32,384 nt of DNA, taken from a virus. The position numbers and the translations under genes are program-made. Under the pieces are notes generated by a model, which saw only the letters and a program-made list of their open reading frames with translations, was not told the origin of the DNA and ran no database searches. Shown piece after piece: positions 23,513-29,885 of this stretch (position 1 is its first letter; each line of letters opens with the position of its first letter). The stretch spans positions 1-32,384 of IMG/VR virus record IMGVR_UViG_3300043773_001481. One strand, given 5' to 3'.

Positions 23513-23992
23513 ATGGACGACTGGGGTTTCGAGGATTTTGACCAGGTGGCGGCCACGCCCGAGCCGCAGGCTGCCGGCGGTCGCGAGCTGGTCCCGGAGG
23601 GCCGTCATGGCTTCCGGGTCGAGCGGGCCGGCGAGGATGACACGAGCCTGAAGGTCACGCTAGCCCACCCAGACAAGCGTATGGGCTGGGTGTGGGACAC
23701 CATGCCGAAGGGCAATGGGATCGCGAAGGCCCGCCTGGCGTCGCTGCTGCGTGCCCTGGGCGTGCAGCTCGATGACTGGCGGCGGATGGATCCAGGCGAC
23801 CTGATCGGCCGCCACGTCGAGGCGGAGATCTACCACAAGGTCGGCAGCAAGGGCGGCACGTTCGTCAACGTGCGGAAGTACTACGAGGCTGAGCCGGCCC
23901 CCGCGGCGGCAAAGCCTGCAGCGGCACGGTCCCAAGCGGCGAAGGCCCACAAGGCCACCACGGAGGGCAACGCCGATGCAATCCCCTTCTAG
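23513..23992 (+). CDS. SSB-like protein with acidic-aromatic C-terminal tip
   Basis: A 159-residue protein of the DUF669/phage-SSB-like type, beginning DDWGFEDFDQVAATPEPQAAGGRELVPEGRHGFRVERAGEDDTSLKVTL and continuing as an OB-like beta domain (MGWVWDTMPKGNGIAKARLASLLRALG, IGRHVEAEIYHKVGSKGGTFVNVRKYYEAE). A flexible Ala/Lys-rich linker leads to the tip NADAIPF, which copies the DDIPF-like tip by which bacterial SSB recruits partners. It follows the Sak4-type recombinase and would coat single-stranded DNA for it. Confidence 0.75.
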   Translation: MDDWGFEDFDQVAATPEPQAAGGRELVPEGRHGFRVERAGEDDTSLKVTLAHPDKRMGWVWDTMPKGNGIAKARLASLLRALGVQLDDWRRMDPGDLIGRHVEAEIYHKVGSKGGTFVNVRKYYEAEPAPAAAKPAAARSQAAKAHKATTEGNADAIPF

Positions 23993-24329
23993 CCTGCTCG
24001 ACATCCAATCGCTGCTGACGGTCGCCCGCATGGCTCTCGCACAGGACGAGACCACGCCGGAGCCTGAGCGGCTGTCGGTGGACGCACTGCTCCGAATGGC
24101 GGTGCCGCTCCTGGAGACGGCCATCGGCTGGGCTCCGACGCCAGTGGCCGTCGCTGCCATCGAGCAGTCACAGGTACGCGAGCGTGCGGCCGAGGTTCGC
24201 AATCGAATCTGCGGCGAGGTGCACGCCGGTCACCGTCCGGTCGAGGACCAGGCGGCGGTATGTGACGCCGTGATGTGCCGGTTCGGACCTGCGGCAATCG
24301 GACACACGCCAGTATCAGGAAGGGACTGA
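23976..24329 (+). CDS. hypothetical early protein
   Basis: A 117-residue helical protein of unknown function that overlaps the SSB-like gene by 17 nt, with GGAGGG before the start. Regions such as LSVDALLRMAVPLLETAIGWAPTPVAVAAIEQSQVRERAAEVRNRI are regular helices. The middle (CGEVHAGHRPVEDQAAVCDAVMCRFGPAAIG) has Cys and His but no recognisable metal motif. Confidence 0.5.
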   Translation: MQSPSSLLDIQSLLTVARMALAQDETTPEPERLSVDALLRMAVPLLETAIGWAPTPVAVAAIEQSQVRERAAEVRNRICGEVHAGHRPVEDQAAVCDAVMCRFGPAAIGHTPVSGRD

Positions 24330-24331
24330 CT

Positions 24332-24357
24332 CTGCGGTCGGCCCGCGGTGGCCGCAG
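24332..24357 (+). promoter_or_regulatory. hairpin in 170-nt intergenic region
   Basis: CTGCGG (24332-24337) pairs with CCGCAG (24352-24357) just after the stop codon of the preceding gene, with possible further pairs inside. The 24330-24499 stretch contains no gene I can support. No T run follows, so this would be a factor-aided terminator or an mRNA-end structure. Confidence 0.35.
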
Positions 24358-24499
24358 CGGCTTTCCTCCCAGCCGCATCCGCCGGCGATGCCACTGTGCC
24401 GGCTAACAGGGCGAGCGTGGGCCGTTGACCTTTCCAGCGGTGACCACGCCGGCCGCCCCACGTCACGGGGCCAATACACGGACGACTGAGGGCTCAGGG

Positions 24500-24817
24500 A
24501 TGGGCACATACATCGAAGCTGACGCGGACCTTCCGCTGGTGGCGCTCTGCCGCCGCACGGATCCACCGACCTCGAGGTCGGCCGCGGCCAACGCGCCGAC
24601 GTTCGCCGGCAGCCACGAGGGGCGGATTCTCGCCGCCCTGGCGGCCGGCCCCGGCACGAAGGACGAGCTGGCCGGCCGGTGCGGGCTGACGGAGCAACAG
24701 GTCGCCCGCCGCATGCACGAGCTGCGGCGTCGCGGCCTGGTCGTGGAGATCGGCGAGGCGGTCTCGCCGACTGGGAATCGGGAGATGAGGTATCGGATCA
24801 CGGCGGCGTCGCGTTGA
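24500..24817 (+). CDS. winged-helix phage protein
   Basis: A 105-residue protein with RTDPPTSRSAAANAPTFAGSHEGRILAALAAGPGTKDELAGRCGLTEQQVARRMHELRRRGLVVEIG, a winged helix-turn-helix from about residue 40 to 90, and a final strand NREMRYRITA. This TDPxTS...ILxxLAxGPxTxxELA pattern is common among small phage wHTH regulators. The frame is open from 24425, but ATG 24500 after AGGG is preferred. It may regulate early genes. Confidence 0.7.
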   Translation: MGTYIEADADLPLVALCRRTDPPTSRSAAANAPTFAGSHEGRILAALAAGPGTKDELAGRCGLTEQQVARRMHELRRRGLVVEIGEAVSPTGNREMRYRITAASR

Positions 24818-24862
24818 CGTGCGGCCGGAGTTTTGGGTTGTTTCTGACACAGGGAGATAAAG

Positions 24863-25528
24863 ATGGCTACGAAGGACGTTCGGAGGGCTCGTTTTACCCT
24901 GAAGGGGATCACGCCCCTTTTGATGCACGCGGACGATGTAGAGGCTGCGTCGACGCTTGACGAGTGGAGGAAGGCACCAGGGAACAAGAACGTCAGCGTC
25001 CCGGGCGACGATCGCTCCCCGGCGTGGACATGGCAGACGTACCTCTACCGCGATGCGGATGGAATGATTGCCATGCCGGCGGACAACGTGATGGTCGCCC
25101 TGCGGCAGGCAGGCGCAAAGATGACGCTAAAGCGCCAGACGACGTTCAAGGCGATCACGCAAAGCGGGCTGCTGCTGACGGACGAGACGCTCGAGTTCAC
25201 CAACGGTGGCAAGCAGATCTCGGCGACTGACTTCGTCGCGGCTCGCGACGACAAGTTCACGGACCAGAAGAAGGCCGTCGAGAAGGCCGGATTCGAGTTG
25301 TCGGTCAAGCGGGCGAAAGTCGGCACGAGCAAGCACGTTCGCGTCCGGCCGATGTTTCGCTCGTGGAGCGTGTCCGGGGTGATTCAGATCATGGCCCCCG
25401 AGATCACGTTCGAGAGCTTGCAGACGCTGTTCGAGCTGGCAGGCGATGTCGGCCTGTGCGACTGGCGTCCTGGGTGCAGGACTCCAGGGAGGTTCGGCAT
25501 GTTTGAGGCGACTGTCTCAAAGGCATGA
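24863..25528 (+). CDS. conserved phage protein, RAMP-like appearance
   Basis: A 221-residue protein of a conserved phage family I know only by its pattern: it starts ARFTLKGITPLLMHADD, has MPADNVMVALRQAGAKM in the middle and ends WRPGCRTPGRFGMFEATV. The G-P-L-M start, PADN...ALR middle and Gly-rich end somewhat resemble Cas7-like RAMP domains, but key features of those proteins are not evident, so RNA binding is only a guess. It lies among recombination and replication genes, with AGGGAGA upstream. Confidence 0.5.
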   Translation: MATKDVRRARFTLKGITPLLMHADDVEAASTLDEWRKAPGNKNVSVPGDDRSPAWTWQTYLYRDADGMIAMPADNVMVALRQAGAKMTLKRQTTFKAITQSGLLLTDETLEFTNGGKQISATDFVAARDDKFTDQKKAVEKAGFELSVKRAKVGTSKHVRVRPMFRSWSVSGVIQIMAPEITFESLQTLFELAGDVGLCDWRPGCRTPGRFGMFEATVSKA

Positions 25529-25532
25529 TTCA

Positions 25533-25808
25533 GGCGTGGCCTGTCAAGGCCTGGCCGGGCCGGGCTGGGCCCGGCATGGCGAGGCCGGGCTAGGCCGGGC
25601 CCGGCTGGGCTTGGCGAGGCAAGGGAGCCAATGGCTCAACAGACAGGCCAAGCAAGGCTCGGCAAGGCAAGGCAGGGCTCGGCAGGGCGTGGCGAGGCTA
25701 GGGAGCCTATGGCTCACCAGACAATCCAAGCGTGGCGCGGCGGGGCACGGCAAGGCAGGGCTCGGCAGGGCGTGGCATGGCTCGGCGAGGCAAGGTGCCC
25801 AATGGGCA
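25533..25808 (+). repeat. GGCNN pentamer array 1 (three cassettes)
   Basis: Three tracts of period-5 GGCNN, with 15, 9 and 12 uninterrupted units, each closed by a hairpin at 25625-25637, 25703-25715 and 25796-25808. The first two hairpins are GAGCC with GGCTC around AAT or TAT; the third is TGCCC with GGGCA, a compensatory change. Between hairpin and next tract runs a linker like ACAGACAATCCAA. The NN positions vary freely while GGC is kept. The array fills the 302-nt gap between two genes and ends 11 nt before a Shine-Dalgarno sequence. Confidence 0.9.
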
Positions 25809-25830
25809 GTTTCACAACAGGAGAAAAGAG

Positions 25831-26292
25831 ATGATCGACAAGAAGTACGACGCCGAAATCGACGCGGTTCTGGATGCTGTGGCGGTGTTTCCGAAGGGAA
25901 CGACCGTTCCGTGGGCGGTGATTGAATCCGCGATGGGGCGGCACCGTGATGAGACTGGAGGCTGGACGATCATCCGTCGTGCTCGCCGCAGGCTTCTGCG
26001 GGACCGCCAGGTGGCCTGCCTTCCTGACCCGACCGTCGGGCTTCGGCTGCTTTCAGACATGGAGGCCGCCACGGAGATTCCGGAACTGCGGCAGAAGAAG
26101 GCCAAGAGGCAGATCGCGCGAGGGCTTCGCGAGACGGACGCGATCGACACGTCGCAACTCACCAAGCACGCCAGCGTTGCGCTTGCGATGTCGAGGAAGC
26201 ACATGAAGGCGGAGCGGCTCGCGTTGTCTCGCGCGAGGCGAGAGGTACAGTCGCTCACAAAGCCGACTCGGTCGGCGATGTCGGCGCAATGA
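25831..26292 (+). CDS. hypothetical protein between pentamer arrays
   Basis: A 153-residue protein flanked on both sides by GGCNN arrays. The N-terminal 80 residues may form a winged-helix-like fold (AVLDAVAVFPKGTTVPWAVIESAMGRHRDETGGWTIIRRARRRLLRDR); the C-terminal half is basic and helical (LRQKKAKRQIARGLRE, KHMKAERLALSRARREVQSL), suited to nucleic acid binding. Start ATG 25831 is preceded by AGGAG 8 nt away. Whether it interacts with the arrays that border it is unknown but worth testing. Confidence 0.65.
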   Translation: MIDKKYDAEIDAVLDAVAVFPKGTTVPWAVIESAMGRHRDETGGWTIIRRARRRLLRDRQVACLPDPTVGLRLLSDMEAATEIPELRQKKAKRQIARGLRETDAIDTSQLTKHASVALAMSRKHMKAERLALSRARREVQSLTKPTRSAMSAQ

Positions 26293-26308
26293 TCTGAAGC
26301 CTATTAGT

Positions 26309-26486
26309 GGCGAGGCTCGGCGGGGCTCGGCATGGCCAGGCACGGCCGGGCGGGGCCCGGCGAGGCAAGGGAGCCAATGGCTCGACAGACAATCCAATCG
26401 CGGCGAGGCATGGCTGGGCATGGCTGGGCAGGGCCAGGCGCGGCAGGGCTCGGCGCGGCTGGGCAAGGCAAGGGAGCCAATGGCTC
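26309..26486 (+). repeat. GGCNN pentamer array 2 (two cassettes)
   Basis: Tracts of 12 and 14 uninterrupted GGCNN units end in hairpins GAGCC-AAT-GGCTC at 26371-26383 and 26474-26486. The linker after the first hairpin is ACAGACAATCCAA, as in array 1. Hairpin-to-hairpin distances here and in array 1 (78, 93 and 103 nt) differ by multiples of five, the sign of whole-pentamer gain or loss. The array lies between the preceding small gene and an HNH gene, whose AAGGAG follows 20 nt later. Confidence 0.9.
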
Positions 26487-26517
26487 ACTTAAACGGGTAG
26501 ACCCTAAGGAGCAATTT

Positions 26518-26976
26518 ATGGTTGATGGCGACTGGAAGGCGATCGAAGACGACCGCGAGAAGTACGCGGCCTATCTGTGCAGTCGAGAGTGGTCCGTCCT
26601 AAAGAAGGAGGTCCACGAGCGAGCTGGCGGCGTGTGTGAGCGGTGCCGGCTCAACGGAATCGACTCCGTGCATCACCTGACCTACGCCAGGAAGTACCGC
26701 GAGCGGATCGACGACCTCCTGGCCCTGTGCAACGGGTGCCACGCGTACATACACGCGAAGACCGACACGGATCCGGCGAAGAACGTCGTCCTGTCCTGCT
26801 ACACGCAGGCCGGCGATCTGGTGATGCCGACAAGCCAAGGCCTGGTCGACCTCACCAGCTCGATCGGGATCTCCGTCTGGAAGGGCCTGGTTGATGTCGA
26901 CGAGCTGCGTCGGAACATCGAGCTGGCGATCGAGTCTGGCCTGACACTCCGCAGGAAGGACGAAGATGTCCAGTAG
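26518..26976 (+). CDS. HNH endonuclease 2
   Basis: A 152-residue HNH protein. Cys40 and Cys43 with Cys71 and Cys74 are zinc ligands; His52-His53 in VHHLTY and His75 in CNGCHAYIH complete the HNH core. Residues before the HNH region are charged helix. AAGGAG at 26506-26511 precedes ATG 26518. HNH proteins in early regions are often homing endonucleases; placement next to array 2 could mean it targets or moves with the array, but this is speculation. Confidence 0.8.
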   Translation: MVDGDWKAIEDDREKYAAYLCSREWSVLKKEVHERAGGVCERCRLNGIDSVHHLTYARKYRERIDDLLALCNGCHAYIHAKTDTDPAKNVVLSCYTQAGDLVMPTSQGLVDLTSSIGISVWKGLVDVDELRRNIELAIESGLTLRRKDEDVQ

Positions 26977-27745
26977 CTGGTTCCCCTTCTTCGGTCGCGA
27001 CTTCGTCGCCGCCACGCTCGGCTGGACGGCCGAGGAGCGAGGCCACTACGTGGCCCTCCTCATCGCCCAGTGGGAGCAGGGCGGCATCCCGGACGACGTG
27101 AAGCGCCTCGAGCTGATCTCCCCAGGGATCGCCAAGGCCTGGAAAACCATCTCCCCCAAGTTCCCTAAATCGACAGGGGGACTTAGGAAGAACACCCGCC
27201 TGGAGCATGAGCGGCACCTGGCCCACGAACGGAGCGAGCGGGCTCGTCAGTCCGCCTCCGCGAGGTGGGCGAAGGAGGCCGCCGCCCAAACTCCGGAACC
27301 GGGTTTCGCGGCCGAATCGGACGATTCGGCATGCGATGGCATATGCGATCGCATATGCGACGGCATATGCCCGGGCGATGCTTCCATGTCCATGTCTTAT
27401 TCACCACCACCACCTCCCCCGCCGCCGGAGGCTTTTGGGGACGGCTGGACACGGCTCGTCACCGCTTGGAACGCCGCCTGGGGGGAGAAGCGGCAGTGGA
27501 GGTCCTCCGAGCCCCCCCAGGAGGCCCTCGACCGGCTGCGGGAGCCTGGCTGGCTCGAGGAGGCGATCGCGGCGATCCCGGAGATCAAGCGCGGGCTATG
27601 CGACGGGTTCGACACGCCGCCCACGCTTCGGCAGTACTGCCAGCGGACCGAAAAGGGGACGTTCGTCGCTCGCATGCTGGGAGGCGAGTTCGTCGACAAG
27701 TCGGTGAGGGGCGCGAAGCGGAGCCTCCAGGAGGCCGCCACGTGA
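26966..27745 (+). CDS. DUF1376 (YdaU-like) replication protein
   Basis: A 259-residue protein. The N-terminal 100 residues match DUF1376 (YdaU-like): SSSWFPFFGRDFVAATLGWTAEERGHYVALLIAQWEQGGIPDD. The middle is low complexity: DGICDRICDGIC and a SYSPPPPPPPP run. The C-terminal 110 residues form a separate helical domain. DUF1376 proteins sit in the replication module of many lambdoid phages and may be helicase loaders or initiators. The gene overlaps the HNH gene end by 11 nt. Confidence 0.75.
   Translation: MSSSWFPFFGRDFVAATLGWTAEERGHYVALLIAQWEQGGIPDDVKRLELISPGIAKAWKTISPKFPKSTGGLRKNTRLEHERHLAHERSERARQSASARWAKEAAAQTPEPGFAAESDDSACDGICDRICDGICPGDASMSMSYSPPPPPPPPEAFGDGWTRLVTAWNAAWGEKRQWRSSEPPQEALDRLREPGWLEEAIAAIPEIKRGLCDGFDTPPTLRQYCQRTEKGTFVARMLGGEFVDKSVRGAKRSLQEAAT
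27327..27370 (+). repeat. 12-nt repeats with perfect palindrome inside replication gene
   Basis: GCATATGC occurs three times at 27339, 27351 and 27363, exactly 12 nt apart, and a shortened copy (GCATGC) comes before at 27329. Positions 27339-27358 form a perfect 20-nt palindrome. Phages such as lambda carry replication-origin iterons in the middle of an initiator gene, so a role as an origin is possible here. Confidence 0.55.
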
Positions 27746-28041
27746 TCCTCGACGTGACGACCGAGCAGATCGCGTCGGCGGTCCGCACGGTCTACGAGCC
27801 GAGCGGGTGGCAGCACGCCCCGGCCCAGGTGCTGATGGACCACTTCGCAGGCGACACCACGTTCCTCCGCGTGTCGTTCCGCGACCCATTCACCCACGCC
27901 GCTGCGGCAAAGCTCGACCGGCTACGGTCGACGCTCAAATCGCTCTACGGCAACAAGGCGAACGTGGTGTTCGTGGTCTACCGGCAGCGGATGGACCCCG
28001 ACGACATGGCCGCCCACGCGGCCGAGATCGCACGGCGGTAG
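27742..28041 (+). CDS. small early protein, GTG start
   Basis: A 99-residue protein beginning with GTG at 27742 in a GTGA overlap with the replication gene, the usual sign of coupling. ILDVTTEQIASAVRTVYEPSGWQHAPAQVLMDHFAGDTTFLRVSFRDPF is followed by a helical end with basic residues. No family is recognised. Its place between replication and resolvase genes suggests DNA metabolism. Confidence 0.55.
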   Translation: MILDVTTEQIASAVRTVYEPSGWQHAPAQVLMDHFAGDTTFLRVSFRDPFTHAAAAKLDRLRSTLKSLYGNKANVVFVVYRQRMDPDDMAAHAAEIARR

Positions 28042-28049
28042 ACCCTAGA

Positions 28050-28073
28050 TTCAAGCGGTGGCCGCCCTACCTT
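28050..28073 (+). promoter_or_regulatory. candidate promoter before rusA
   Basis: TTCAAG (28050-28055) and TACCTT (28068-28073) lie in the 42-nt gap before rusA, 12 nt apart; alternatively TAGATT (28046-28051) is 16 nt from TACCTT. TACCTT ends only 10 nt before the ATG. The stretch ATTCAAGCG to GGCCGCC copies the capsid-gene leader at 8595-8612. Confidence 0.4.
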
Positions 28074-28083
28074 CGACGGTCGC

Positions 28084-28545
28084 ATGGATGCGACCACGAT
28101 CACCTTCGAGGTGCTGGGGCCACCGGTGCCGCAGCCGCGGGCCAGGTGGGCCAACGGGCGGACCTACACGCCCACGAAGAACGGGATCAACGTCCTGAAG
28201 GCCGCCGTGGCCCTCCAGGCGGCCGCCGTGGCCCGTCGGGCCGGCTGGCAGGCCGGAGACGGGCCGCACGCGATCGACATCGAGTGCGTCTTCGAGCGGC
28301 CTCCCTCGCACGTCACGCGATCCGGCGAGCTGCGTGCCGGCTCGCCGTCGTTCCCCGGCATGCGGGCCGGCGACTGGGACAACCTGGCGAAAGGCGTCCA
28401 GGACGCGATCACGACCTCGAGGGCGGTCTGGCACGACGACACCCAGGTCGTCGACGGTCACTGCCGCAAGCGTTACGCGTCCCGCGGCGAGCTGGCCCGC
28501 ACCGTGGTCACGATCGCGAGGCTCTCCGATGCCGCGCCGTCGTGA
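28084..28545 (+). CDS. rusA: RusA-like Holliday junction resolvase
   Basis: A 153-residue RusA-family endonuclease that cuts Holliday junctions. The family signs are present: VLGPPVPQPRARWANGRTYTP at the N-terminus, DWDNLAKGVQDAI with catalytic Asp97 and Asp99 (and Asp107), and WHDDTQVV with Asp118-Asp119. The length is near that of other phage RusA proteins. It would resolve replication and recombination intermediates before packaging. Confidence 0.93.
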   Translation: MDATTITFEVLGPPVPQPRARWANGRTYTPTKNGINVLKAAVALQAAAVARRAGWQAGDGPHAIDIECVFERPPSHVTRSGELRAGSPSFPGMRAGDWDNLAKGVQDAITTSRAVWHDDTQVVDGHCRKRYASRGELARTVVTIARLSDAAPS

Positions 28546-28864
28546 CGGGCCTCCGGCCCCGGCGAAGAAGCTGCTCACACGAGCCCAGGAGCGGCACGTC
28601 CGCCGGCTCTGGAAGGCGGGCGGATGCCAGCAAGAGATCGCCAGGGCCGTCGGCGTGACGGTCGACACGCTGCGGGCCAGGCTGCGGGACCAGCTCGCCG
28701 ACCTCCCCAAGCGTGGCCGCGGTGGTGGATGGCGGCCGCCGGCCCCGGACCCGACGCCCGACGAGCTGCGGGCGCGGGTGCTCGAGGTCCAGGCCCGATG
28801 GACCGACGAGGTCCGCGACCAGCGGTGGGTCGGTTCAAGCGATCGGGCCATGCCGCGACACTGA
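28529..28864 (+). CDS. helix-turn-helix protein
   Basis: A 111-residue basic protein. TRAQERHVRRLWKAGGCQQEIARAVGVTVDTLRARLRDQLADLPKR is a sigma-region-4-like helix-turn-helix; the rest is Pro- and Arg-rich. It overlaps rusA by 17 nt. In many phages a protein of this type at the end of the early operon controls late genes; the candidate promoter inside its last codons at 28834-28862 would serve the following late genes. Confidence 0.7.
   Translation: MPRRRDGPPAPAKKLLTRAQERHVRRLWKAGGCQQEIARAVGVTVDTLRARLRDQLADLPKRGRGGGWRPPAPDPTPDELRARVLEVQARWTDEVRDQRWVGSSDRAMPRH
28834..28862 (+). promoter_or_regulatory. TTCAAG-N17-GACACT element before fibre operon
   Basis: TTCAAG (28834-28839) and GACACT (28857-28862), separated by 17 nt, copy the element at 3245-3273. 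This copy lies in the last codons of the HTH gene and ends 9 nt before the ATG of the next gene. It would start the fibre operon, with a very short leader. Confidence 0.4.
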
Positions 28865-28871
28865 CACGACC

Positions 28872-29024
28872 ATGGCGATCGTCTACCGGCCGCGAAACCT
28901 CCGGATTCTGAGCCTGCTCCGCCGCAAGCTGCGGCGGCGACCAGCCACGCCCAACACCATCCTGACCGAGGCCGGCGATCAGCTCCGGACCGAGGCAGGG
29001 GCTTACCTCCGCACGGAGCAGTAA
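28872..29024 (+). CDS. tiny virion-associated protein
   Basis: A 50-residue protein with IVYRPRNLRILSLLRRKLRRRP, then NTILTEAGDQLRTEAGAYLRTEQ, where the TEAG/TE repeat is typical of short proteins next to phage tail fibre genes. The function is unknown. It starts 7 nt after the HTH gene's stop and ends 3 nt before the fibre gene. Confidence 0.55.
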   Translation: MAIVYRPRNLRILSLLRRKLRRRPATPNTILTEAGDQLRTEAGAYLRTEQ

Positions 29025-29027
29025 CCG

Positions 29028-29849
29028 ATGCCCGACGTGAAGATCTCGCAGCTCCCGGCCGGCACGGCCAACGCGAACGCCGTGGTGCCCGCCACGAACG
29101 CCGCCGGCACGACGACCCAGAAGGTGACGCTCGGCTCGATCCGCGATCTGCCGCACACCCACGCGGTCGCCGACGTGACCGGCCTCCAGACGGCCCTCGA
29201 CGGCAAGCAGGCCAGCGGCAGCTACGCCGCGGCGAGCCACGGACACGCGATCTCCGATGTGACCGGTCTCCAGACCGCCCTTGACGGCAAGCAAGCTTCC
29301 GGGAGCTACCTCACGGCCGTCCCGGACGGAAGCGTCACGGACGCGAAGATCGCGACCGCCGGGCTGTCGGCCTCGAGCATTAACTGGGTGGCCGTCACGG
29401 CCTGGGCACCAAACACCGCCTACGCCAAGGGGGCATTGGTTCACTATCTGGGCATCACCTACCGGCGAAGCGTGGCCGGCACGACCGGCGCGACGTTCAA
29501 TGCCGCCAACTGGCAGCAGATGACCGCCCCCGTGAACGTGACGACGACGCCGGCCCAGATCACGAGCAACAGGAACGACTACGCGCTCGAGATCGCCACG
29601 AACGACATTTTCCGGATCTCGTCGAGTGCCGCCGTGAACATCACCGGCATTACCGCCGGCCTGTTCGACGGCCACGCGATCCTGCTCCGGAACGTCGGCT
29701 CGTTCGCGATCACGCTCCGCCACCAGGACGCCGCGAGCGCCGCCGCGAACCGGCTCATCTCGCCGTGGGCGGGCGACGTGGTGGTGTCGGCCAATAGCTC
29801 CATGCTGCTCATGTATGACTCGACGCTCTCGCGTTGGGTCGTCACCTGA
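29028..29849 (+). CDS. tail fibre protein
   Basis: A 273-residue tail fibre. The N-terminal part (residues 1-40) is the attachment region; residues 43-98 hold two 28-residue repeats of HxHxxxDVTGLQTALDGKQASGSY, typical of fibre shaft repeats. A short SCHITIN/carbohydrate-type module (WAPNTAYAKGALVHYLGITYRRSVAGTTGATFNAANWQQM, residues about 125-165) and a C-terminal beta-rich part (FRISSSAAVNITGI to SRWVVT) follow. The module and the C-terminus likely bind the host cell surface. Confidence 0.85.
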   Translation: MPDVKISQLPAGTANANAVVPATNAAGTTTQKVTLGSIRDLPHTHAVADVTGLQTALDGKQASGSYAAASHGHAISDVTGLQTALDGKQASGSYLTAVPDGSVTDAKIATAGLSASSINWVAVTAWAPNTAYAKGALVHYLGITYRRSVAGTTGATFNAANWQQMTAPVNVTTTPAQITSNRNDYALEIATNDIFRISSSAAVNITGITAGLFDGHAILLRNVGSFAITLRHQDAASAAANRLISPWAGDVVVSANSSMLLMYDSTLSRWVVT

Positions 29850-29885
29850 ACGGCGTCACATCCCTAACTCTAGAGCCGCGCCACC

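Noticed and set aside
25446-25925. Open frames through the GGCNN arrays on both strands
   Set aside because: The 5-nt period makes stops rare, so long frames appear by chance. Translations are low-complexity and no frame is preferred.
25533-26486. CRISPR array
   Set aside because: No constant repeats of 25-40 nt alternating with unique spacers, and no cas genes. The fixed unit is only 3 nt.
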